From NCBI GenBank assembly GCA_946479475.1, contig CAMLGG010000289.1, positions 1 through 6,565 of the forward strand: DNA of 6,565 nucleotides, read 5' to 3'. The notes below the pieces were generated by a model. The model searched no databases. It worked only from the letters and a program-made list of their open reading frames with translations, and was not told where the DNA came from. Source of the DNA: an uncultured Ideonella sp. (lineage in GTDB: Bacteria; Pseudomonadota; Gammaproteobacteria; Burkholderiales; Burkholderiaceae). The translations under genes and the position numbers were made by a program. This document shows positions 1 to 6,565 of this stretch, piece by piece (within the stretch, counting starts at the first letter, position 1; every line of letters begins with the position of its first letter).

Positions 1-2
1 CG

Positions 3-1199
<1,197 letters not shown>

Positions 1200-1221
1200 G
1201 GCCTGGCAGTGGCCGCCCTCT
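1200..1221. other. Convergent gap with no visible terminator
   Basis: Only 22 bases separate the stop codons of the hybrid kinase (+) and the GGDEF-EAL gene (-). The gap is GC-rich and contains two GGCC tetramers but no stable stem followed by a T-run for either strand. Transcripts from the two genes may therefore overlap at their 3' ends. Confidence 0.5.
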
Positions 1222-4200
1222 TCAAGCGGCGTGTGCGGAGCCGGCTTTGCCGGTCCGCTGCGCGAGCTCTCCCGGGAGGCAGGCCCCGGCAGGGGGCGTG
1301 GGCGCCGCACTCACCCACCAGAGGGCGAATTCCTCGGCGGCCATCGGCCGGCCGAACAGGAAGCCCTGCGCCGAGTGGCAACCGAGCGCGGCCAGCGCAG
1401 CCGCCTGGGCTTCGGTCTCCACGCCCTCGGCCACCACCTTCAACGCCAGCGCATCGGCGACCTGGACCGTGGACTCCACCAGTGCCCGCTGGTAGCGGCT
1501 GTGGACCATCTTCACCACGAAGGCGCGGTCGATCTTGACCGTGTCGATCGGCAGCTGGTCCAGCGAGGCCAGCGAGGAGTAGCCAGTGCCGAAGTCGTCC
1601 AGCGCCAGGCTCACGCCCATGGCGTGCAGCTCGCCGAGCACGGCCAGGGCGGCTTCGCCCTGCATGGCCAGGCTCTCGGTGATTTCCAGGCGCAACGCCG
1701 CGGGCGGCAGGCCGGCATCGGCGAGGGCGGCGCGCACGGTGTTCGCGAGCACGCCGGGCCGAAGCTGGGCACGGCTGAGGTTGACCGCCACGGTCCGCGG
1801 CGCAGCCTGCCCGAGCCGGCGCTGCCAGTCGGCGAGGTCCAGGCACGCCTGGCGCAGCACATGGGTGCCCAGCGACTCGATCAGGCCGGTCTCCTCGGCC
1901 AGCGGCACGAACTCGGCCGGAGACACCAGCCCCCGCGTCGGGTGATGCCAGCGGGCCAGCGCCTCCAGGCCCACCGGCCGGCGCTCGGCCAGCGCCACGA
2001 TCGGCTGGTAGACGACGAAGACCTCCTGGCGTGCCAGGGCCTGGCGCAGGTCCGCCTCCAGCTCCATCGCGTGGCGGATGCGCCGGTGCATCTCGGGGTC
2101 GAAGACGACGTAGCGGCCGCGGCCGCGACGCTTGGCCTCGTACATCGCGGTGTCGGCGTCGCGCAGGACCGACTCGACGCTGGCCGAGGAGACGTCGCTC
2201 GTGACGATGCCGATCGACACGCTCGACTGGACCGGCCGGCCCTGCAGCTCGTAAGGCGCCGCGAGGGCATCGAGCAGCCGCTGGGCGATGCGGGTCGCGT
2301 GGGTCGGGTCGCCCACCCGCTCCAGCAGCACCACGAACTCGTCGCCGCCCAGGCGCCCGGCGACGTCCATGGCGCGGGCCGCGGGGCCCAGCTCCGCCAC
2401 CCGCCCGACGTCGTCACCCGGGCGAAGGGTCTGCTTCACCCGCGCGGCGATCTGGCGCAGCAGCTCGTCGCCTGCGTCGTGCCCCAGGCTGTCGTTGACC
2501 AGCTTGAAGCGGTCGAAATCCATGAACAGCACCGAGAAGCCCTCTTCCGGCTTCTGGTGCACGCGGGCCACGCAGCGGGCCAGGGCCTGCTGGATGCCGG
2601 CGCGGTTGGGCAGCTGCGTCAGCGCGTCGGTCAGCGCCGCGTCCGACAGGGCCTGCTCCAGGCGCTTGCGGGCGTCGATGTCGACGTGCACGCCGGCCAT
2701 GCGGCGCCCGCGGCCGTCGGGGGCACGCTCGATGACGGCGCCGGCGGCCAGCACCCAGCGCCAGTGGCCACCTCGGTGCCGCATGCGGAACTCGGTGCGG
2801 TAGGGCTGCTGCGGATCCGTCAGGTGGGCGTGCAGCGCGCGCCGCGCCGCCATCGCGTCGTCCGGGTGGACCAGGCCCTGCCAGCCTTCGAGCGTGTGGG
2901 GCACTTCATGCTGCTCGAAGCCGAGCATCAGGGCCCAGCGGTCGTTGTAGTCGATGCGGCCGCTGACCATGTCCCAGTCCCAGGTGCCGACGCCGGCGCC
3001 GTCGATGGTGGTCTGCAGCAGGTTGCGCTGGGCCCGCACCTCCGTCTCGTCGAGGAAGCACGAGACCACGCCCTGGGTGCTGCCGTCGGTGCCGGCCAGG
3101 ATCTGCGTGTTGACGCGCAGCCATCGGCGGCGGCCGTCCGGCGTTCTCACGCCGACGGGCTGGTCGTCCAGCGGCCGGCCGGTGCGCAGCGTGACGAGGG
3201 CGGGCATTTCCTCCGGCGGCAGCGGGCTGCCGTCCTCGCGTTCGCCGGCCCAGGAGAGGTCCTCGTTGGCCAGCCCGATCAGCTGTTCGCGCGGGCGGCC
3301 CAGCAGTTGCTCGGCCTTGAGGTTCGCATCCACCACGCGCCCTTCGGCGTCGCGCACCAGCAGGCCGGCGGGCAGGGCGCGGACGATGGCGTCCAGGTAG
3401 TCGCGCCGCTCGACCTGCGCGGTGATGTCGGTGGTCACCTGGATGAAGCCGGTCAGCCGCCCACTGCCGTCGCGCAGGGGCTGGATGTCCAGGTCGACCC
3501 AGAAGCTGCGGCCGTGCTTGCCGCGGTTCAGGACCTCGACACGCACAGGCTCGCCGGCGGCGACCGCGTGCTCGATCACGGCGGCCGTGCCGGCGTCGGT
3601 GCCCTCGAACTGCAGCAGCGCCGCGGGCTTGTGGCCGCGGGCCTCGTCCAGCTCGTAGCCGGTGACGCGGCTGAAGGCCGCGTTGGCCCAGACCAGCAGG
3701 CCGTTCGCATCCGTGATCACCACGCCGTTCTGCGTGCGCCCGGCGACCATCGCGAGGCGCTCCATCTGTTGCGCCTGGCTGGCCATCTCGGCGTGATGGC
3801 GCTGGATGCGGCGGGCCAGGGGTTCGCCCAGCCCCCACAGCAGCGAGCCCACGCCGACGGCCAGCACCCCGATGAGGACCGCATAGGCATGCCGGGTGTC
3901 ACGCTGTCGGGCCTCGGCCAGGCGCTGGAGGTCGGTCGTCGCCTGCTCCATGGCGACGATGAACCCGCGGGCCTCGCCCTGCACGCGCGCCACGTAGGGC
4001 GCGAGGGTGACTTCGCCTCTCTCGCGGGCCATCGACAGCGATTGGGCCGCGGCCCAGAGCCTTTCGCGGCGAGCCGTCCAGTGGCCGGGATCGTCCTCGC
4101 GGCCGTTCCAGACGCCGCGCAGCTCATACAGCCGGACGGCCTCGGCCAGCATGCGTTGCCGCGTCTGCTCGATCGACACGGGACTCTCGCCGGTCGTGCC

Positions 4201-4461
4201 GGCGGCCGACGACGCCAGCCGCTCGGCCAGCAAGGCCTGATGGCCGGCCAGGTTGAGGGCCTCGGCGTCGCCCGCGCTGGCCTCGGCGACCCTCTCGGTG
4301 ACGGAGACGAAGCCCCAGCCCGCCAAGGCCAGCACGGCCGCGACCAGCGCCAGCAGGATGCGCAGCCAATGGGACGGTGCCGCGCGCGCGGGCGGTGCGC
4401 TGGCCAGCGACGGCGGGCGGCCCGGTTCGGCCGGTGCGGCGGGAGATGGGGCGGAAGTCAA
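1222..4461 (-). CDS. Membrane PAS-GGDEF-EAL cyclic-di-GMP enzyme (dual diguanylate cyclase/phosphodiesterase)
   Basis: Predicted to make and/or degrade cyclic-di-GMP, the messenger that switches between motility and surface life. 1079 aa. Order: Pro/Ala-rich N-terminus; membrane segment about 32-53; periplasmic region about 55-190 with a PilJ-N-like signature (LNLAGHQALLAERL, 69-82); membrane segment about 191-211; PAS domains about 233-348, 355-476 and 481-600; GGDEF about 608-795; EAL about 801-1047; a Pro/Ala/Gly tail of about 30 residues. The cyclase has DALTQLPNR, metal-site D648 (FMDFD) and intact GGDEF 705-709, with RxxD at 696-699 exactly five residues before it, the inhibitory-site position. 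A second RxxD at 680-683 lies 16 residues earlier. The EAL half retains E833, N894, E926, D955/D956, K976, E1012 and Q1032, so phosphodiesterase activity is plausible. The TTG at 4461 is the only ATG/GTG/TTG between the upstream in-frame stop (TAA at 4510-4512) and the first membrane segment; it has no clear Shine-Dalgarno. A sigma-28-like promoter lies upstream. The net activity cannot be read from sequence. Confidence 0.94.
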   Translation of the reverse strand: MTSAPSPAAPAEPGRPPSLASAPPARAAPSHWLRILLALVAAVLALAGWGFVSVTERVAEASAGDAEALNLAGHQALLAERLASSAAGTTGESPVSIEQTRQRMLAEAVRLYELRGVWNGREDDPGHWTARRERLWAAAQSLSMARERGEVTLAPYVARVQGEARGFIVAMEQATTDLQRLAEARQRDTRHAYAVLIGVLAVGVGSLLWGLGEPLARRIQRHHAEMASQAQQMERLAMVAGRTQNGVVITDANGLLVWANAAFSRVTGYELDEARGHKPAALLQFEGTDAGTAAVIEHAVAAGEPVRVEVLNRGKHGRSFWVDLDIQPLRDGSGRLTGFIQVTTDITAQVERRDYLDAIVRALPAGLLVRDAEGRVVDANLKAEQLLGRPREQLIGLANEDLSWAGEREDGSPLPPEEMPALVTLRTGRPLDDQPVGVRTPDGRRRWLRVNTQILAGTDGSTQGVVSCFLDETEVRAQRNLLQTTIDGAGVGTWDWDMVSGRIDYNDRWALMLGFEQHEVPHTLEGWQGLVHPDDAMAARRALHAHLTDPQQPYRTEFRMRHRGGHWRWVLAAGAVIERAPDGRGRRMAGVHVDIDARKRLEQALSDAALTDALTQLPNRAGIQQALARCVARVHQKPEEGFSVLFMDFDRFKLVNDSLGHDAGDELLRQIAARVKQTLRPGDDVGRVAELGPAARAMDVAGRLGGDEFVVLLERVGDPTHATRIAQRLLDALAAPYELQGRPVQSSVSIGIVTSDVSSASVESVLRDADTAMYEAKRRGRGRYVVFDPEMHRRIRHAMELEADLRQALARQEVFVVYQPIVALAERRPVGLEALARWHHPTRGLVSPAEFVPLAEETGLIESLGTHVLRQACLDLADWQRRLGQAAPRTVAVNLSRAQLRPGVLANTVRAALADAGLPPAALRLEITESLAMQGEAALAVLGELHAMGVSLALDDFGTGYSSLASLDQLPIDTVKIDRAFVVKMVHSRYQRALVESTVQVADALALKVVAEGVETEAQAAALAALGCHSAQGFLFGRPMAAEEFALWWVSAAPTPPAGACLPGELAQRTGKAGSAHAA

Positions 4462-4477
4462 GGACGAGCGTGGACAG

Positions 4478-4499
4478 GCACCAGGCTTGCTGCTGGTGC
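4478..4499 (-). other. Hairpin in the leader of the GGDEF-EAL gene
   Basis: On the minus strand GCACCAG (4499-4493) pairs perfectly with CTGGTGC (4484-4478) across an 8-base loop, giving a 7-bp GC-rich stem. If transcription starts near 4503 from the sigma-28-like promoter, the hairpin fills most of the roughly 42-base leader and ends 16 bases before the TTG start. It could limit ribosome access, protect the 5' end or be a protein-binding site; no function is known. It lacks a U-tract, so it is not a standard terminator. Confidence 0.5.
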
Positions 4500-4509
4500 G
4501 ACGACGGCT

Positions 4510-4536
4510 TTATCGGCTGGCGGGGCGGGTGCTTGA
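4510..4536 (-). promoter_or_regulatory. Candidate sigma-28 (FliA) promoter for the GGDEF-EAL gene
   Basis: Reading the minus strand, TCAAG (4536-4532), 14 bases, then GCCGATAA (4517-4510). The enteric FliA consensus is TAAAGTTT-N11-GCCGATAA, that is TAAAG-N14-GCCGATAA. The -10 element here is an exact 8/8 match, the spacing is exact and the -35 core matches 4/5; TCAAG is the form recalled for Pseudomonas FliA promoters. The predicted start lies near 4503, giving a leader of about 42 bases. It sits just after the stop codon of the CWC gene, so the GGDEF-EAL gene need not depend on read-through from that gene. Confidence 0.68.
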
Positions 4537-4543
4537 ACCTCGT

Positions 4544-4786
4544 TCAACGCCCGGCGGCGGCATCCTTGGCAGCCGCCCCGGCCCCGTGCGGCTCGTCGAC
4601 CGCCTGGGCGCCCAGGGCGCGCAAACAGTCCAGGCAGAGGCAGCCGCTGTAGCTTTCGCGCAACTGCGCCCTCAGCGCCTCTGTCAGCCGGACGCGGCTG
4701 CAGGCGCAGGGCGCGTCGCTGGCGGCCCCGCAGCCGAAGGTCTGCCCGCAGCGGGCACAGCGTGCAGGCGCCAGAACGTCCGTCAA
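4544..4786 (-). CDS. Cysteine-rich CWC-family small protein
   Basis: 80 aa, resembling the Cys-rich CWC domain family, small proteobacterial proteins of unknown function that probably bind a metal such as zinc through cysteine clusters (inference). Eight cysteines: C10, C13, C19, C27, C29, C49, C51 and C54, arranged CxxC-x5-C-x7-CxC, then after a helix-like stretch (LTEALRAQLRESY) CxCxxC. The family-naming CWC triplet reads CAC here. The 26-residue tail is Ala/Gly-rich and probably disordered. No signal peptide or membrane segment, so cytoplasmic. The TTG start is supported by GGGAGAG ending four bases upstream. It is divergent from ahpC (110-base gap), and 82 bases separate its stop from the TTG of the GGDEF-EAL gene on the same strand. 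Its start codon and ribosome binding site overlap the candidate OxyR operator, so peroxide-linked control is possible but unproven. Confidence 0.8.
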   Translation of the reverse strand: MTDVLAPARCARCGQTFGCGAASDAPCACSRVRLTEALRAQLRESYSGCLCLDCLRALGAQAVDEPHGAGAAAKDAAAGR

Positions 4787-4822
4787 TAGACTCTCCCAAT
4801 AAGAAAAATCAGATCAATCAAT
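4786..4822. promoter_or_regulatory. Candidate OxyR operator between the CWC gene and ahpC
   Basis: The OxyR consensus is ATAG-N7-CTAT-N7-ATAG-N7-CTAT. This stretch reads ATAG-N7-CAAT-N7-ATCA-N7-CAAT with every spacer exactly seven bases: 4+3+2+3 = 12 of 16 consensus positions by hand alignment. It lies in an AT-rich patch, which raises the chance-match rate. Its right end coincides with the expected -35 position of a possible ahpC promoter (TAACAT at 4845-4850), where a class I activator such as OxyR would contact RNA polymerase. Its left end covers the CWC start codon and ribosome binding site. Confidence 0.42.
4791..4797 (-). promoter_or_regulatory. Ribosome binding site of the CWC gene
   Basis: GGGAGAG on the minus strand, four bases before the TTG at 4786-4784. 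GGAG lies six bases from the start codon, a normal distance. It decides for the TTG start, since no ATG or GTG is available at the beginning of the conserved cysteine domain. Confidence 0.7.
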
Positions 4823-4850
4823 CATGCAAATGCTGCGGCGCACCTAACAT
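4822..4850 (+). promoter_or_regulatory. Possible activator-dependent ahpC promoter
   Basis: TAACAT at 4845-4850 matches the -10 consensus TATAAT at 4 of 6 positions. The hexamer 17 bases upstream (4822-4827, TCATGC) is a very poor -35, as expected for a promoter relying on an activator. Transcription would begin near 4857, leaving a leader of about 40 bases. Other -10 choices in this gap cannot be excluded. Confidence 0.3.
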
Positions 4851-4882
4851 TCATGCCATCCCTTCCAACCCTTGCTCTACAC

Positions 4883-4887
4883 GAGGA
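4883..4887 (+). promoter_or_regulatory. Ribosome binding site of ahpC
   Basis: GAGGA followed by nine bases and the ATG at 4897. It fixes the ahpC start at that ATG rather than at upstream in-frame codons. Confidence 0.75.
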
Positions 4888-4896
4888 ATCAACAGC

Positions 4897-5460
4897 ATGT
4901 CGCTGATCAACACGCAAGTCCAACCCTTCAAGGCCCAGGCTTTCCACAACGGCAAGTTCATCGAAGTCACCGAGCAGTCCCTCAAGGGCAAGTGGTCCGT
5001 GCTGATCTTCATGCCGGCCGCCTTCACCTTCAACTGCCCGACCGAAGTCGAGGACGCGGCCGACAACTACGCCGAGTTCCAGAAGGCCGGTGCCGAGGTC
5101 TACATCGTCACCACCGACACCCACTTCTCGCACAAGGTCTGGCACGAGACCTCGCCGGCGGTCGGCAAGGCGAAGTTCCCCCTGGTCGGCGACCCGACCC
5201 ACGCCCTGACCAATGCCTTCGGCGTGCACATCCCCGAAGAAGGCCTGGCCCTGCGCGGCACCTTCGTCATCAACCCGGAAGGCGTGATCAAGACGCTGGA
5301 AGTGCATGACAACGCCATCGCCCGCGACGTGAAGGAGACCCTGCGCAAGCTGAAGGCCGCCCAGTACGTCGCCAAGAACCCGGGCCAGGTCTGCCCGGCC
5401 AAGTGGAACGAAGGCGCCAAGACGATCGCCCCGTCCCTCGACCTGGTCGGAAAGATCTAA
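4897..5460 (+). CDS. ahpC: Alkyl hydroperoxide reductase subunit C (2-Cys peroxiredoxin)
   Basis: Cytoplasmic peroxidase that reduces hydrogen peroxide, organic peroxides and peroxynitrite and is re-reduced by AhpF. At 187 aa it equals the length of the E. coli protein and is collinear with it from MSLINT to the terminal SLDLVGKI. The peroxidatic Cys is C47 in FTFNCPTE, with T44 and R120 (LRGTF) completing the active site; the resolving Cys is C166 in GQVCPAKW. Residues 42 and 46 are Ala and Asn, where E. coli has Asp and Val (DFTFVCPTE). I recall this variant from Burkholderiales homologues, so it is probably a lineage trait rather than a defect. The ATG is chosen for its GAGGA ribosome binding site and agreement with the family; the frame is open further left but that extension is not AhpC-like. 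ahpF follows 92 bases later. A candidate OxyR operator lies upstream. Confidence 0.97.
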   Translation: MSLINTQVQPFKAQAFHNGKFIEVTEQSLKGKWSVLIFMPAAFTFNCPTEVEDAADNYAEFQKAGAEVYIVTTDTHFSHKVWHETSPAVGKAKFPLVGDPTHALTNAFGVHIPEEGLALRGTFVINPEGVIKTLEVHDNAIARDVKETLRKLKAAQYVAKNPGQVCPAKWNEGAKTIAPSLDLVGKI

Positions 5461-5474
5461 GGCCACGGCCTTAG
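5457..5474 (+). repeat. Inverted repeat over the ahpC stop codon
   Basis: CTAAGGCC (5457-5464) and GGCCTTAG (5467-5474) are exact inverted copies separated by two bases; in RNA the innermost pair would open to give a 7-bp stem with a CACG loop. The TAA stop of ahpC is inside the left arm. No T-run follows, so it is not a classical terminator; it might affect mRNA ends or coupling to ahpF. Confidence 0.5.
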
Positions 5475-5499
5475 GTCACGGAGAACGTTCCGCTCCCCC

Positions 5500-5522
5500 G
5501 AGCCCCCTCCGGGAGGGGGCTC
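5500..5522 (+). terminator. Intercistronic hairpin between ahpC and ahpF (attenuator or mRNA-stability element)
   Basis: GAGCCCCCTC (5500-5509) pairs with GAGGGGGCTC (5513-5522) across a CGG loop, a perfect 10-bp, very GC-rich stem. It is followed by CATCCAGAATTT, not a U-tract, so full intrinsic termination is doubtful. Partial termination, or a block to 3' exonuclease that stabilises the ahpC message, would suit a system that needs more AhpC than AhpF. Such CCCCTC/GAGGGG hairpins also recur as intergenic repeats in some high-GC betaproteobacteria (recalled, not checked). A short palindrome GAACGTTC lies just before it at 5483-5490. Confidence 0.55.
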
Positions 5523-5552
5523 CATCCAGAATTTCGAATGGACGACGACGCG

Positions 5553-6565
5553 ATGTTGGACGCCAACACCCAGACCCAGCTCAGCGCCTACCTCGAGCGC
5601 ATCACCCGGCCCGTCGAGCTGGTGGCCAGCCTCGACGACCGGCCGGCCTCCCAGGAGATGCGCGAGCTGCTGCTGGAGATCACCGCCCTGGCGCCGGCGA
5701 GGATCAGCGCCCGCTTCGACGGCCAGGATGCGCGCCGTCCTTCCTTCTCGATCAGCCCGGTGGGCGAGGACATCGGCGTGCGCTTCGCCGCCATCCCGAT
5801 GGGCCACGAGTTCACCTCGCTGGTGCTGGCCCTGCTGCAGGCCGGCGGCCATCCGCCCAAGGTCGAGCAGGAGATCATCGACCAGATCCGCGGCCTCGAA
5901 GGCGACTTCGTCTTCGAGACCTACATGTCGCTGACCTGCCACAACTGCCCGGACGTGGTGCAGGCGCTGAACCTGATGGCGGTCCTGAACCCCCGCGTGC
6001 GCCACGTGGCGATCGACGGCGGCCTGTTCCAGGAGGAGGTCGAGCAGCGCCAGGTCATGGCCGTGCCCATGGTCTTCCTCAATGGGCAGCCCTTCGGTTC
6101 GGGCCGGATGGAGATCCACGAGATCCTGGCCAAGGTCGACACCGGGGCCGCCGTGCGGGATGCGGCCAGGCTGGCCCAGAAGGACGTGTTCGACGTACTG
6201 ATCGTCGGCGGCGGCCCGGCCGGCGCGGCGGCGGCCGTCTACGCCGCCCGCAAGGGCATCAAGACCGGCATCGTCGGCGAGCGCATGGGCGGGCAGACCC
6301 TCGACACCCTCGGCATCGAGAACTACATCTCGGTGCTCGAGACCCAGGGCCCCCAGTTCGCCGCGGCGCTCGAGGCGCATGCCCGCGCCTACGGCGTCGA
6401 CATGATGTTCGGCCAGCGGGCGGCCAGCCTGCAGCCGGCCGGTGCCGATGGCGCTGTCGGCGTGACCCTGGACAACGGTGCGGTGCTCAAGGGCAAGACG
6501 GTGATTCTGGCCACCGGCGCCCGCTGGCGCAACGTGAACGTGCCCGGCGAAGCCGAGTACAAGAA
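5553..6565 (+). CDS. ahpF: Alkyl hydroperoxide reductase subunit F (3' partial)
   Basis: NADH-dependent flavoprotein that passes electrons from NADH through FAD and two CxxC centres to AhpC. 337 codons are visible of about 520 in the family, ending at VPGEAEYK. The N-terminal double thioredoxin-like domain (about 1-195) has its active dithiol C129-HN-C132 (SLTCHNCPD), the same residue numbers as in E. coli, and a conserved VPMVFLNG segment. The FAD-binding Rossmann motif is at 215-224 ([10 protein letters not shown]), followed by [11 protein letters not shown] and ATGARWRN. The second CxxC, the NADH-binding region and the C-terminus lie beyond the window. No frameshift was found on codon-by-codon reading. 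I chose the ATG at 5553 because [10 protein letters not shown] aligns with the E. coli start MLDTN; the in-frame ATG at 5538 would add MDDDA. Neither has a strong ribosome binding site. Probably transcribed with ahpC, possibly at a reduced level owing to the intervening hairpin. Confidence 0.96.
   Translation, partial: MLDANTQTQLSAYLERITRPVELVASLDDRPASQEMRELLLEITALAPARISARFDGQDARRPSFSISPVGEDIGVRFAAIPMGHEFTSLVLALLQAGGHPPKVEQEIIDQIRGLEGDFVFETYMSLTCHNCPDVVQALNLMAVLNPRVRHVAIDGGLFQEEVEQRQVMAVPMVFLNGQPFGSGRMEIHEILAKVDTGAAVRDAARLAQKDVFDVLIVGGGPAGAAAAVYAARKGIKTGIVGERMGGQTLDTLGIENYISVLETQGPQFAAALEAHARAYGVDMMFGQRAASLQPAGADGAVGVTLDNGAVLKGKTVILATGARWRNVNVPGEAEYK

Noticed and set aside
1200..1221. Bidirectional terminator between the convergent genes
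   Set aside because: The only pairing is GGCC with GGCC over seven bases, too weak, with no T-run on either side.
4478..4499. c-di-GMP riboswitch in the leader of the GGDEF-EAL gene
   Set aside because: The leader is about 42 bases with one simple stem, too small for known c-di-GMP aptamers.
1231..4536. Plus-strand frame open for 1101 codons opposite the GGDEF-EAL gene
   Set aside because: It is rich in His, Gln, Arg and Gly with no recognisable domain, and it mirrors a gene with clear PAS, GGDEF and EAL domains. Long open antisense frames are expected where codons are strongly G/C-ending.
4458..4799. 113-codon minus-strand frame overlapping the CWC gene
   Set aside because: Out of frame with the cysteine motifs, Arg/Ala-rich and without a supporting domain. 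The overlapping CWC frame has a better ribosome site and family resemblance.
4762..4896. N-terminal extension of ahpC to the upstream start
   Set aside because: The extension is not AhpC-like, crosses the AT-rich regulatory gap and the divergent gene, and the ATG at 4897 has a GAGGA site and gives the standard 187-aa length.
5457..6380. 307-codon minus-strand frame opposite ahpF
   Set aside because: Shadow of a clearly recognised AhpF; His/Asp/Val-rich with no family resemblance.

Overview
The window is very GC-rich, compact coding DNA with strongly G/C-ending codons. The proteins look like those of a betaproteobacterium, most likely order Burkholderiales. That placement rests on remembered family resemblance: the AhpC version carrying FNCPTE, the hybrid kinase ending in a DMQLPDM-type receiver, and a PAS-GGDEF-EAL protein. 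Genus cannot be fixed. There are five genes: two signalling proteins on the left and a peroxide-defence pair on the right, separated by a small cysteine-rich gene. No mobile element, CRISPR array or structural RNA gene was seen.

Left (3-1199, +): the C-terminal 3/4 or less of a hybrid sensor histidine kinase (HisKA, HATPase, receiver), cut by the window edge. It converges across a 22-base gap on a large minus-strand gene (4461-1222). That gene encodes a membrane-anchored cyclic-di-GMP enzyme: two membrane segments around a PilJ-N-like sensor, three PAS domains, then GGDEF and EAL domains whose key residues are all present. Its GGDEF domain has an extra 16-residue unit that places two RxxD motifs in front of the active-site loop. 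Upstream of its TTG start lies a close match to a flagellar sigma-28 (FliA) promoter, TCAAG-N14-GCCGATAA at the canonical spacing. This suggests the enzyme is made with the late flagellar/chemotaxis genes.

Middle (4544-4786, -): an 80-residue protein of the cysteine-rich CWC family with eight cysteines and a good ribosome binding site before a TTG start. It is divergent from ahpC across a 110-base AT-rich gap. That gap holds a degenerate OxyR-like operator (12 of 16 consensus positions by hand count) ending at the expected -35 position of a possible ahpC promoter.

Right (4897-6565, +): ahpC (complete, 187 aa) and ahpF (truncated by the window end), the two halves of alkyl hydroperoxide reductase. 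AhpF uses NADH and FAD to pass electrons through its CxxC to AhpC, which reduces peroxides. The 92-base ahpC-ahpF gap holds a perfect 10-bp hairpin and a second inverted repeat over the ahpC stop codon. These may hold ahpF expression below ahpC or stabilise the ahpC message.

Most of the genes belong to known families. The points that stand out are regulatory (sigma-28 promoter plus leader hairpin on the c-di-GMP gene, OxyR-like divergent region, intercistronic hairpins) and the doubled RxxD in the GGDEF domain. I saw no convincing wholly new system.
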